Shown in pieces: positions 16,235 to 24,641 of a DNA stretch of 64,000 nucleotides. Each line of letters begins with the position of its first letter. Position 1 is the stretch's first letter. This DNA comes from CAYRFF01 sp964423575. GTDB lineage: Bacteria > Bacteroidota > Bacteroidia > Chitinophagales > Saprospiraceae. The notes below the pieces were generated by a model, which did not search any database, was not told the DNA's origin, and saw only the letters and a list, made by a program, of their open reading frames with translations. A program made the translations under genes and the position numbers. The DNA lies in contig CAYRFF010000007.1 in NCBI GenBank assembly GCA_964423575.1, forward strand, positions 1 to 64,000. The letters are read 5' to 3'.

Positions 16235-16582
16235 TTAAACGTGAAGAGCAGCTTTTCTGGCTAGTAATACTTCTTCTGTTTCTATGTTGTCCGGGTCGAT
16301 AATACAACAATCTACGGGGCACACTGCTGCACATTGCGGCTCCTCGTGGAATCCATTACATTCAGTGCATTTATCCGGAACGATATAGTAAATGTCATCT
16401 TCTATCGCTTCCTGTCTTTCGTCCGCAGGAATTATACGGCCGTCTTTTAGCTTGTAATCACTTTTTACGCCGGTACCATCAGCTATTGCCCAGGTAATAG
16501 CGCCCTCATAGATAGCGTTGTTAGGACACTCGGGTTCACAAGCGCCACAATTGATACAGTCGTCAGTGATAATAATAGCCAT
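16235..16582 (-). CDS. Dicluster 4Fe-4S ferredoxin
   Basis: A 115-residue electron carrier. The first cluster site is DCINCGACEPECPNNAI at residues 8-24, whose last Cys is followed by Pro. The second is CTECNGFHEEPQCAAVCPVD near residue 73, with the 8-residue insertion typical of the Allochromatium/YfhL-type 2[4Fe-4S] ferredoxins. Between them is an insertion of about 35 residues, DYKLKDGRIIPADERQE and neighbours, common in Bacteroidota versions. Monocistronic, convergent with mpl. The redox partner is not in the neighbourhood. Confidence 0.92.
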   Translation of the reverse strand: MAIIITDDCINCGACEPECPNNAIYEGAITWAIADGTGVKSDYKLKDGRIIPADERQEAIEDDIYYIVPDKCTECNGFHEEPQCAAVCPVDCCIIDPDNIETEEVLLARKAALHV

Positions 16583-16678
16583 AATTCTATTTTTTAGTTT
16601 AATAACTAAATCATACTATAATAAGTTTATCTTGTTGTAAGTTTGTACTGTAGATTTAAACTGTGGAAGTACTAAGAT

Positions 16679-17794
16679 ATGAAAAAAACTTTAATAAAAT
16701 ATTTTGCAATCCTTTTTTTTGTCATTTTTCTCTTTTCCGGACTTGAAAACATAGAGGCCCAGACTTTATTTGAGATAAATGATTTTAAGGTGCATTCCAA
16801 TGATATAAAATTACTCGGCTCTTCAGAGTTAAATGGGAATATTCTCCGACTTACGTCAAACAAGGAAAATCAGGCAGGTGCATGCTGGTATGAAGCACAG
16901 CAGATTGATTTAAAGAATGGATTTTATATGGATTTTGAATTCCGCATAAGTGGTGGAGGACCCGGTGGTGGTGGAGATGGTATTGCATTTGTAATTCAGA
17001 ATCAGGGAGTTAACCAACTGGGAGCGTCAGGACGTAGCCTTGGATATAAAGATTTAAAAGATGCTGTTGCAATTTCCATTGAGACCTTTAGCGAAGGAGG
17101 TAGCAGGGATAATGTGCGTTTATCTATTTACGATAAACAGAGTGGGGCGTATGTACCTTATGCTACGGTGCATGAGATTCCTGAAGTTAATGATGGTAAT
17201 TCGCATTATGCGCGTATAGAATATCAGAATCAAAAAATCGTTTTCTACCTCGATAGTTATATTTTTCCTATTCTTACTGTTGAAGTGGATATCGACGGTA
17301 TTGTCAGTCCGGAAAACGGTCTTGCATGGGTAGGATTTACTTCCGCAACTTCGAGAGCTAAGGCAAATCACGATATTCTTTCATGGAGTCTTTCCCAATA
17401 TAATGAAGCTCCTGAACTCAATTTCTCCAATATCGATATCAATCAGGAAAAAACGATTTATGTGAGATCACGTAAACTGGAAATTCAGGTATGGGATGAT
17501 GATATTGTCGATGGAGATACAATTTCACTGAAAGTAGGAAATGACTGGTTACTTACGGAATACGGTGTTGTAAAGAAACCTATAAAATTATTTTATACTC
17601 TGCGAGGATTTGAAACTAATCTAACCTTATATGCACATAATTACGGTATGGTTCCTCCCAATACTGCTGCAATTCTTATCGATGATGGTGTTAAACCACA
17701 TAAGTTGAAATTGACTTCTCTATTGAATAGTGCGGAGAGTGTAAGTATAAAGTATAAAGCTCCCGATCTTAAACAGGGCACCGAAGATCGCTGA
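16679..17794 (+). CDS. Secreted L-type lectin-domain protein
   Basis: A 371-residue protein with an N-terminal signal peptide (about residues 1-27, cleavage after IEAQ). Residues about 30-240 look like a bacterial legume-type lectin domain: FYMDFEFRISGGGPGGGGDG, IAFVIQNQG, LGYKDLKDAVAISIETF and GLAWVGFTSATSRAKANHDI follow the family order. Residues about 250-360 form a second beta-rich domain (KLEIQVWDDDIVDGDTI, ALILIDDG-like turns) of a kind seen after such lectins in Bacteroidota. No T9SS sorting domain or lipobox is visible, so it is probably periplasmic or released. Carbohydrate binding is inferred from the fold; the ligand is unknown. Confidence 0.8.
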   Translation: MKKTLIKYFAILFFVIFLFSGLENIEAQTLFEINDFKVHSNDIKLLGSSELNGNILRLTSNKENQAGACWYEAQQIDLKNGFYMDFEFRISGGGPGGGGDGIAFVIQNQGVNQLGASGRSLGYKDLKDAVAISIETFSEGGSRDNVRLSIYDKQSGAYVPYATVHEIPEVNDGNSHYARIEYQNQKIVFYLDSYIFPILTVEVDIDGIVSPENGLAWVGFTSATSRAKANHDILSWSLSQYNEAPELNFSNIDINQEKTIYVRSRKLEIQVWDDDIVDGDTISLKVGNDWLLTEYGVVKKPIKLFYTLRGFETNLTLYAHNYGMVPPNTAAILIDDGVKPHKLKLTSLLNSAESVSIKYKAPDLKQGTEDR

Positions 17795-17865
17795 TGCCTT
17801 TAAAGTTATTCAGCCGAGTAGATTCCTACTCTGACATTTGCGAAAGCTGAAAAGTGGCAAGTATG

Positions 17866-18491
17866 CTAATTTTTCAGACTTGAAATGAATTCCATAAATT
17901 CGTAAACCAGCATTGCGGACTTATCTGTGTAGTGTATTGAAGGATTAAGTCTGTTCTTGTGTAGCTCTATCACTTTTTCGTCTTTAAAGAGAAAATTGGA
18001 AAGGATGGTGCAGACTTTATAATACCGGACGCAATCTTCATGCTGTGGCGGATTATTCATTTCCAGAAAGGGATGAAATCCGGAAAAAAGCTTCCAATTG
18101 TAAATCAAGTATTTATCCGGCTTATAGAAAGCCAGATAATAACTCGCTGTCATCCTGTCGTGATAGTGGGTATTGTATGGGCCATCGATGAAATGCTGTT
18201 CCAGTTGCGCAAAGAGTTGATCAGCATGAAAAACAAATCTCTCCAGTCGGCTATCAACCGATATTTCTTCCGAGAATAAATCCTTAAACATAAACTTGAC
18301 ATAAACGGGTTCAAAATGGAATAGCACACTCATGACCTGGCGTGGATGGCTGTCATTTATGCGCCATAATCTCCTGGAAGTATTGTTGTCCGTGGCATCA
18401 AGGTACATCTTGCTGAGCTCCTCTGTACTCATGTCCCACTTGTCAGTAAAGTTTTTGACGCTTTCATAATAAAAGAGTTTATCCCAAGCCT
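17866..18491 (-). CDS. Hypothetical protein, 5' part lost in assembly gap
   Basis: The C-terminal 208 residues of a protein whose beginning lies in the N run. I do not recognise the family with confidence. The tract SYYLAFYKPDKYLIYNWKLF resembles the N-terminal region that precedes the AAA domain of some McrB-like proteins, but here it lies about 65 residues before the C terminus and no P-loop is visible. It is rich in aromatic residues and soluble. The open frame appears to continue through the gap into the next gene only because the gap length happens to keep the frame; the two halves are unrelated. Confidence 0.6.
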
Positions 18492-18591
18492 NNNNNNNNN
18501 NNNNNNNNNNNNNNNNNNNNNNNNNNNNNNNNNNNNNNNNNNNNNNNNNNNNNNNNNNNNNNNNNNNNNNNNNNNNNNNNNNNNNNNNNNN
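18492..18591. other. Assembly gap of 100 N
   Basis: Exactly 100 undetermined bases, the default scaffold gap size, so the true distance is unknown. It cuts the start of the gene on its left and the end of the gene on its right. Confidence 0.99.
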
Positions 18592-18927
18592 TATGCCTGA
18601 TTTCTTTTTACCTATTGAATGGCCTATTGTGATGAGAGCAATTGCAATAAGCATAATAAGGCTATGTTCAAGCATAAAGAATCTGGCAATTTCGTTTTTC
18701 ATATCTGCAGCTGAGAAGTTAAACCTCGGAGACATAAAATACAGACCTAGACCTATAACTAATTGTAGGTGTGCTGAAATCAGTGTTGTCAGGCTCAATG
18801 CTTTTAAACCTGATTCACTGGATGATTTACTTAACCATCTCGTAAGAGTAATCAGAAAGGTAATTGCCAAAACTATTAATAGGATCCATCGGAAACCTGA
18901 ATGCGCATGTAAAAGTCCACTATACAT
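18592..18927 (-). CDS. Small membrane protein, cytochrome-B-like, 3' part lost in gap
   Basis: The first 112 residues of a polytopic membrane protein. It starts MYSGLLHAHSGFRWILLIV and shows hydrophobic segments at about 11-30, 42-63 and 85-106 with histidines at residues 8, 10, 52, 87 and 101, a pattern found in short Bacteroidota proteins often labelled cytochrome B. Intact members have about 140-150 residues and four helices, so one helix is missing here. Haem binding is inferred, not shown. Confidence 0.7.
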
Positions 18928-19223
18928 AATTTGATTTTTTTTCGAAGATAAACAAAATATTTATTTAATAAACTTATGATGAAATAAGGACTGATAAAAT
19001 TTGTTTTTTCTATACGGGAAATAAAAATAAGTAAAGGATGATCTTTATTTTGCTTAATATATAAAATTGCCTATATTGCTCAAAAGGAATCCGGAAAATA
19101 TCAAGCTCCTGAATTAACTTTGGCAGATATTGAAAATAATTTCATTTAAATCAGGTGGGTTGATACGGAATCCGTTATAGAGAAAACTTAAGCTATAATA
19201 TTGTTTATTACAAAGTGTATTAC

Positions 19224-20762
19224 ATGGCGCAGGATAATGAAAAAATAATTTACAGATTATTATATGACGATAGGGATGCTGAAATGAACATATCATTTTC
19301 CAATCTCTTACTTGAAAATAATTTTAAGAAGCTAAAGAGGAAGCCATTTAAAGGTATAAAAAGCCTTCTGAATGATAGCATTAACATCTTTAATGTTTAC
19401 AATGCCGGATTCCTTAATCCTGACTACGATTTTGAAAAATTGGATGGGATAGGAAAGACAATTGCTGCTAAGTGCACCAGGTTTTATAGTGAACTGTCTG
19501 ACAGCATTATTTATTTCAGTAAAATGAATGACGAAAAGCAGCAGCAGCTATATAATCTGGAGATTATTTATAAAGAATATGGTATAAGACTTGACGAACA
19601 TGAATATCTGTTGTCCGGTAATAATTTCTTTAGTTTTTTGGCCTTTGTATTGCGCAATCCGATATTCTTTTCTGAAAGAGACACAATAATCTATAATGAA
19701 ATGCTGTGGATATTTGATCGGGAGCATTCAGGCAAAAGAAAAACCAATGAAGAGATTGGGAATAATTATGGCCTTACGGCAGAGCGCGTGCGACAGCTTG
19801 GTCAGGATTTTTTCAAGAAGTTTGAGCAAAGAATTAAAATACTTGACGAATTAAATCTGCGGATTTATATTCCAAATCTTTTTGATTCTGAAAAAATCGT
19901 ACATTTTACCAGGGAAAAGATAATGGCCTGTAAGGATAAGGGCGCGAGAGACTTTGATGGAGGCTTTATTGCCTATGTATTATCATTCTATATGGATGGC
20001 TATACTCTGGTAGGCAATTACAAGAATTACATCCTCGACCTGAATTTCAGTAATGTTCATCGATGGAAGTACTTATATCTGGTAAGGAAAGAGATTGCTG
20101 AATATGTAGACTTTAATAAGATATTTGAATATTTGCATAGTCTCTTGAGTGACAGGATTACTGAGACTTATGATATAAAGGTTGAAGACCTATTTGAAAA
20201 GTATAAGAAGGTTCCCAGAATCACAGCTAAACTCCATACGCGAATAGTAAAAGTGTTGGATTATCTATTAGACGCAGAATTTGGTATTTCAGTGAATAAA
20301 AATGGGGCAATAACTATAACAAGGAATACTTATCTTTTAATCTGGGAGCATACTTTAAAAGCGCTGGAAGCGATTGACAGGCCCGCATTTATTGAGGAGA
20401 TAATAGCCAAGCTTGAAGAAATGTATCCGGATAAAGAATTTAATTTGAGCTCTGTCCGCAGTTCCATGATAACCAGAGATGAATTTATTCATATAGGAAG
20501 ACAGAGCAAATACGGTTTAACTAAATGGGAAGATTCCAAGAAGGACTTTAAAGGTGGAACAATCCGGGATATCGTAGAGGAATATCTGCGTGACCACGAT
20601 GGTTTACAACATATCGATGATATCTCGGAGTACGTCTTGAAATACAGACCCACTACATCCAAAGATAACATATATTCTAATTTGCTTTTAGAGAGAAATA
20701 AACGTTTTGTTATACCCAAGCCGGGCTTTATTGGGCTAGGAAATGGAGTAAAAGATTCATAA
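19224..20762 (+). CDS. DNA-binding protein with sigma-70 region 4-like HTH and HARE-HTH-like domains
   Basis: About 512 residues, no signal or membrane segment. I use the ATG at 19224; the frame also opens three codons earlier with GTG. Visible modules in order: a helix-hairpin-helix-like stretch (FEKLDGIGKTIAAKCTRFY, about 70-90) similar to the RNA polymerase alpha C-terminal domain, a sigma region 4-like HTH (KTNEEIGNNYGLTAERVRQL, about 174-193), a long middle part of unknown fold, and one or two HARE-HTH-like modules near the C terminus (AFIEEIIAKLEEMYPDKEFN with QSKYGLTKW, then IVEEYLRDHDGLQHIDDISE). HARE-HTH domains are known next to sigma-4 and RNA polymerase delta-type domains. A regulator or nucleoid-type role is inferred. 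It is monocistronic, followed by a strong terminator. Confidence 0.7.
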   Translation: MAQDNEKIIYRLLYDDRDAEMNISFSNLLLENNFKKLKRKPFKGIKSLLNDSINIFNVYNAGFLNPDYDFEKLDGIGKTIAAKCTRFYSELSDSIIYFSKMNDEKQQQLYNLEIIYKEYGIRLDEHEYLLSGNNFFSFLAFVLRNPIFFSERDTIIYNEMLWIFDREHSGKRKTNEEIGNNYGLTAERVRQLGQDFFKKFEQRIKILDELNLRIYIPNLFDSEKIVHFTREKIMACKDKGARDFDGGFIAYVLSFYMDGYTLVGNYKNYILDLNFSNVHRWKYLYLVRKEIAEYVDFNKIFEYLHSLLSDRITETYDIKVEDLFEKYKKVPRITAKLHTRIVKVLDYLLDAEFGISVNKNGAITITRNTYLLIWEHTLKALEAIDRPAFIEEIIAKLEEMYPDKEFNLSSVRSSMITRDEFIHIGRQSKYGLTKWEDSKKDFKGGTIRDIVEEYLRDHDGLQHIDDISEYVLKYRPTTSKDNIYSNLLLERNKRFVIPKPGFIGLGNGVKDS

Positions 20763-20787
20763 AACAGAATCAATTTTACTGAAATAG

Positions 20788-20813
20788 AAAAGGGGAACAT
20801 CGTTCCCCTTTTT
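20788..20813. terminator. Bidirectional intrinsic terminator
   Basis: AAAAGGGGAAC and GTTCCCCTTTT form a perfect 11-base stem with a 3-base loop, with T tracts in both directions. It lies between the sigma-4/HARE-like gene and lpdA, which converge on it. Confidence 0.9.
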
Positions 20814-20844
20814 CATTTATTGTCATTTCTGATTGCAAATTATT

Positions 20845-22239
20845 TTACAGATGGATTACTCTATCGTAAGCAGCGGCAGCAGCTTCCATTATCGACTCAC
20901 TGATAGTCGGATGCGGATGCACTGTAGAAATAATTTCCTGTCCTGTAGTTTCCAGCTTTCTGGCTGCAACGACTTCGGCAATCATTTCAGTTACGTTGTA
21001 ACCAATCATGTGAGCGCCCAGGAACTCTCCGTATTTCTTATCAAAGATTACTTTTACAAAACCTTCAGATGCTCCGGCTGCTTGTGCCTTGCCGCTAGCA
21101 GATAGTGGGAACTTACCAACTCTGATATCGTAGCCTGCTTCTTTAGCAGCAGCTTCTGTATATCCGACTGAGGCAATTTCAGGAGAACTGTATGTACAGC
21201 CCGGAATATTGTTGTAGTCGATTGGTTGAGGGTTTTCTCCTGCAATCTTTTCAACACATACGATGGCTTCTGCACTTGCAACGTGTGCTAGAGCGGGACC
21301 GGGAACGATATCACCGATAGCATAAACGCCTTTTACGTTAGTGTTGTAGAACTCATCAACAACAACTTTTCCTTTTTCAGTTTTTATGCCGAGGCTTTCC
21401 AATCCGATGTTTTCAATATTGGAACTTACTCCGACAGCAGAAAGTACGATATCACATTCTGTTTCAGTGATTTTGCCGGATTTGTTATCCTTGATACTCA
21501 CTTTGCATTTTCCGGAAGAGGTGTCCACATTCTGTACTGCGGCACCGGCCATGACCTTAATACCCTTTTTCTTAAATATCTTAGCGAGTTCTCTGCTGAT
21601 ATCTTTATCTTCATTAGGAACAAGACCCTGATCCGCAAATTCCACAACAGTTACCTCAGTGCCGAGAGCATTGTAGAAATAAGCAAACTCAACTCCGATT
21701 GCACCTGCTCCGATTACCACCATTGACTTAGGCTGCTTTTCGAGAGCCAATGCATCTCTGTAACCCAGAATATGCTTTCCGTCAATTTTAACACCCGGCA
21801 ATTCTCTGGAACGGGCACCTGTAGCAACGATAATATGGTCGGCTTCATAAGTAGTAGCCTTATCACCATCTTTAACTTCTACTTTCTTTCCTCTGAGCAA
21901 AGTACCATAACCTTTCAGGACATCGATCTTATTCTTTTTCATAAGGAAAGCAACACCCTTATTCATGGTTCCCGCAACGTTGCGACTTCTTTTAACAATG
22001 TCTTTCAGATCAGCTTCAGGCTTAGCTACAGTAATACCATAGTCAGCTGCATTGTTAATGTATTCAAATACCTCTGCACTTTTTAAAAGAGCTTTGGTAG
22101 GGATACAACCCCAGTTAAGGCAGATACCACCCAATTCGCTTTTTTCTACGATGGCAACCTTCTTCCCGAGTTGTGATGCTCTGATCGCTGCAACATATCC
22201 ACCGGGTCCACTTCCAATAATTATAATGTCGTACTTCAT
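20845..22239 (-). CDS. lpdA: Dihydrolipoyl dehydrogenase (E3)
   Basis: The FAD disulfide oxidoreductase that reoxidises dihydrolipoamide in the pyruvate, 2-oxoglutarate and branched-chain 2-oxoacid dehydrogenase complexes and the glycine cleavage system. The 464 residues show the FAD motif IIGSGPGGYVAAIRASQLG, the redox-active disulfide GGICLNWGCIPTKALL near residue 37, the NAD motif VVIGAGAIGVEFAYFYNALG near 174, the second FAD motif YAIGDIVPG near 307 and the C-terminal active-site HPHPTISESI with the catalytic His-Glu pair. Single gene; no complex subunits nearby. Confidence 0.95.
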   Translation of the reverse strand: MKYDIIIIGSGPGGYVAAIRASQLGKKVAIVEKSELGGICLNWGCIPTKALLKSAEVFEYINNAADYGITVAKPEADLKDIVKRSRNVAGTMNKGVAFLMKKNKIDVLKGYGTLLRGKKVEVKDGDKATTYEADHIIVATGARSRELPGVKIDGKHILGYRDALALEKQPKSMVVIGAGAIGVEFAYFYNALGTEVTVVEFADQGLVPNEDKDISRELAKIFKKKGIKVMAGAAVQNVDTSSGKCKVSIKDNKSGKITETECDIVLSAVGVSSNIENIGLESLGIKTEKGKVVVDEFYNTNVKGVYAIGDIVPGPALAHVASAEAIVCVEKIAGENPQPIDYNNIPGCTYSSPEIASVGYTEAAAKEAGYDIRVGKFPLSASGKAQAAGASEGFVKVIFDKKYGEFLGAHMIGYNVTEMIAEVVAARKLETTGQEIISTVHPHPTISESIMEAAAAAYDRVIHL

Positions 22240-22295
22240 AAATCAAATTTTACTTTAGGGAGTAAATATAATGAGAATGCTGATAGCATAAAATA

Positions 22296-23468
22296 TTATC
22301 GTCCTTTGAATGCTATATATGACGCAGAAAGGTCTCTGTATGTTTTGCCGGAAGGCGGAATTTTAATTTTCTGATTTTTATCGATAATTCCCATGCCTTC
22401 GTAAAAGACCACCCTGGCGTGATTTTCAATATAGGGGAATGCAAGCCCGTATGAAGGCTCAATGAGTTCTATACCCATGATATTAACATATCCCCATAGA
22501 ACTTCTCTCTGATATGCAGCAACGGCCTGGCTGAAATTGTCGAGTTGATCGTAAATAGGTTCTGCAATGATATTGAACTCGGTATCCATAAATCCCCACT
22601 TGCCATTGTGCATAAAAATAAATCTATCAAAACCGGCATAGCGGATTTCCATATATTCGGTAAAAGTCCGCACCGGTTTAAAATCTTTATAAATATCTAT
22701 TCCGCTTTCTCCGATACCTACGATCCAGCCATTCTCATAGGAGCTGAGTCTGTAGTATTTAAATGGTATCAGAATTTCCCTGTCGAGGCTGATAGCTCCA
22801 TGCATGTTTTTATCCTTGGCGATTATAGCATTTTCGCTCAAAGGCATTATTTTGTCGTATACAAGAGAATTTATTTCCTGTCCTTGTGTATCGTAAATAA
22901 TCTCATTCTCAAAGTTTTCTGCTATAAAGTAGCCATATTCAGTCGGTGAAAGATCCTCGGCTTTTACAACTTCTGAGAAGTTTCCTGCAGAATTTATGAT
23001 AATGAATGAATCGAGGCCTATTTTAGCTGTCGCAAATGTTTTCTCGAAGTCATGCGCATATAAGAAATTGTGCTCTGATAACGTTTCATTGGAGTTGTTG
23101 ATGTAATTATAGCTGCCATCGGGATACTGAATTCTGGCAAATCCATTTTTGAAATTCCAGGCGGCACGGTATTGAGGTTTGATGGCGAGTTTTAAGTCGC
23201 TATCGATAAAACCCCATTTGCCTTTTATATTTACAGCGGCATAAGAGTCTTGAAAAGGTCGTATTTCATCAAATGTCGGCTTGTAAACGACCTTGTTTTT
23301 AATATTGATTAAACCCCATAAATTCTCGGGGTAGATATAATCCTTTAGATAAGCTGAGTCATCGGAATCATTTCCTTTATCGTCAGCTGCGCAGGATATG
23401 AACAGAGATATGAAAAGGAGTAAAATAAGTTTGAATAAACTATGTGTTTCTTGGCTATTTTTAGTCAT
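22296..23468 (-). CDS. WG-repeat lipoprotein
   Basis: A 390-residue protein with a lipoprotein signal: hydrophobic segment about residues 12-25, then lipobox FISC with Cys 26, followed by an acidic Asp/Ser linker. The remainder consists of about seven degenerate WG (KWG) repeats, each with a short beta pattern, e.g. NLWGLINIKNKVV, GKWGFIDSDLKLAI, GKWGFMDTEFNIIA and LWGYVNIMGIELI. Such repeat proteins are thought to form beta-solenoid or propeller-like binding surfaces; no enzymatic activity is indicated. Its 5' end overlaps the 5' end of a divergent secreted-protein gene by about 60-70 bases. No alternative start exists after the signal peptide. Confidence 0.82.
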   Translation of the reverse strand: MTKNSQETHSLFKLILLLFISLFISCAADDKGNDSDDSAYLKDYIYPENLWGLINIKNKVVYKPTFDEIRPFQDSYAAVNIKGKWGFIDSDLKLAIKPQYRAAWNFKNGFARIQYPDGSYNYINNSNETLSEHNFLYAHDFEKTFATAKIGLDSFIIINSAGNFSEVVKAEDLSPTEYGYFIAENFENEIIYDTQGQEINSLVYDKIMPLSENAIIAKDKNMHGAISLDREILIPFKYYRLSSYENGWIVGIGESGIDIYKDFKPVRTFTEYMEIRYAGFDRFIFMHNGKWGFMDTEFNIIAEPIYDQLDNFSQAVAAYQREVLWGYVNIMGIELIEPSYGLAFPYIENHARVVFYEGMGIIDKNQKIKIPPSGKTYRDLSASYIAFKGR

Positions 23469-24000
23469 CCTAAGTTTTATGTTTTCTGCAACAGGAACTT
23501 CCCTATACGCCCAGAAAGCGGAATGGGAAGCCTATTATCCTGCTGATTCTTCCTATCTTATTTCGTTGCCCAAAGGTACACTTTCTGAACAAATAGACAC
23601 ATTTTATACTGAAATAGGTGCGATAATTTATCGTAAGGCCATGAATTTTACAAGGATGAAAAGGAATGAGATATATACAGTGATTTCAGACACAGAATAT
23701 CCTCTCGGAACTGTGCATTCAGACAGTACTGAACTATTAAATGAATTTTGGCAGGCAACGATTGAGGAATCGGTTGATAATCTATCCGGAGAATTATTAT
23801 ACAAAACAGAAAAACGGGTAGGGGAATGGCCTGCTATTCTCTGGAGAGTGAACTACGCCGATAATATGAGAATGGACAATCTGGCAATTCTCAAGAGAAA
23901 TCATTTTTACCTCTTGCAGTTTTCTTCACCGGATGCGATTGAATTTACTAAAATGAAAGAGCAATTTTTTGCATCTTTGTATTTGATAAACACTAATTAA
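23410..24000 (+). CDS. Hypothetical secreted protein
   Basis: I do not recognise a family. From the ATG at 23410 the product has about 196 residues with a signal peptide: basic start MKRSKISLNK, hydrophobic core WLFLVILSFMFSA and cleavage near SLYAQ. The in-frame ATG at 23398 is an alternative that adds four residues; the next ATG (23479) would remove the signal core. The mature part has a mixed alpha/beta look with YLISLPKGTLSEQIDTFYTE, and the hydrophobic pattern at the end (HFYLLQFSSPDAIEF) recalls small PsbP-like or DUF1795-like domains, which is only an impression. Its 5' end lies antisense to the signal peptide codons of the WG-repeat lipoprotein. Confidence 0.65.
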   Translation: MKRSKISLNKLCVSWLFLVILSFMFSATGTSLYAQKAEWEAYYPADSSYLISLPKGTLSEQIDTFYTEIGAIIYRKAMNFTRMKRNEIYTVISDTEYPLGTVHSDSTELLNEFWQATIEESVDNLSGELLYKTEKRVGEWPAILWRVNYADNMRMDNLAILKRNHFYLLQFSSPDAIEFTKMKEQFFASLYLINTN

Positions 24001-24003
24001 ATA

Positions 24004-24086
24004 TATTGACTATATTTTTCCCTGTCTTGGAATATTATTTGTAGTCAATATGTCCCGACAATATGCAGTATTGTATGGCATCGGGA
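24004..24086. other. Two inverted repeats in front of coaD
   Basis: TATTGACTA (24004-24012) pairs with TAGTCAATA (24042-24050). A second structure has outer arms TCCCGA/TCGGGA (24053-24058, 24081-24086) and inner arms ACAATA/TATTGT (24058-24063, 24069-24074). The first may end the upstream transcript, though no T tract follows; the second may be a leader structure or an operator. Confidence 0.4.
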
Positions 24087-24120
24087 GAACAATTAAGGCC
24101 CGAATGGGTTAAAAATATAA

Positions 24121-24603
24121 ATGATGCAGAAGAAAAAAATTGCGGTATTTCCCGGTTCATTTGATCCTTTGACAATGGGCCATGTTGAGATAATCAATAG
24201 GGGAAAGGCGCTTTTTGATAAAATCATTATCGGAATAGGAGTCAATTCACAGAAAAAGACACTTTTTACACTCGATCAGCGATTGGAGTGGATAAAAAAG
24301 GTTTTTGAAGGGGATAGCCAGATTGAAGTTCAACATTTCACCGGTCTTACTGTTCATTTTTGTAAGGAAGTAGGTGCCGGCTTTTTGCTGCGGGGACTTA
24401 GGAATACAGGAGATTTGAATTACGAGAGAACCATATCTCAACTGAATCACATTATCGGTGATAATATCGAGACTGTTTTTCTTATTTCACAGCCTGAATA
24501 TTCACACATAAGTTCTACCATTGTCCGAGAAATTATAAAGGGAGGTGGAGATGCATCTACCTTATTACCTCCCGGCATGAATCCGATATTGACTGAAGAA
24601 TGA
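24121..24603 (+). CDS. coaD: Phosphopantetheine adenylyltransferase
   Basis: The fourth step of coenzyme A synthesis: ATP plus 4'-phosphopantetheine gives dephospho-CoA and pyrophosphate. The nucleotidyltransferase signature is AVFPGSFDPLTMGHVEI at the N terminus with the T/HxGH-type His, GFLLRGLRNTGDLNYE near residue 85 binds substrate, and the C-terminal ISSTIVREI is the ISSTxxR motif. The 160-residue length is standard. The frame opens with two consecutive Met codons. It is 38 bases upstream of pruA on the same strand. Confidence 0.95.
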   Translation: MMQKKKIAVFPGSFDPLTMGHVEIINRGKALFDKIIIGIGVNSQKKTLFTLDQRLEWIKKVFEGDSQIEVQHFTGLTVHFCKEVGAGFLLRGLRNTGDLNYERTISQLNHIIGDNIETVFLISQPEYSHISSTIVREIIKGGGDASTLLPPGMNPILTEE

Positions 24604-24641
24604 AACATATTAATCATCTGATAAAAAATAATAATTGAGCT

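Noticed and set aside
17816..17831. Hairpin GAGTAG/CTACTC as terminator between the lectin gene and the next gene
   Set aside because: Only 6 pairs and no T tract on either strand.
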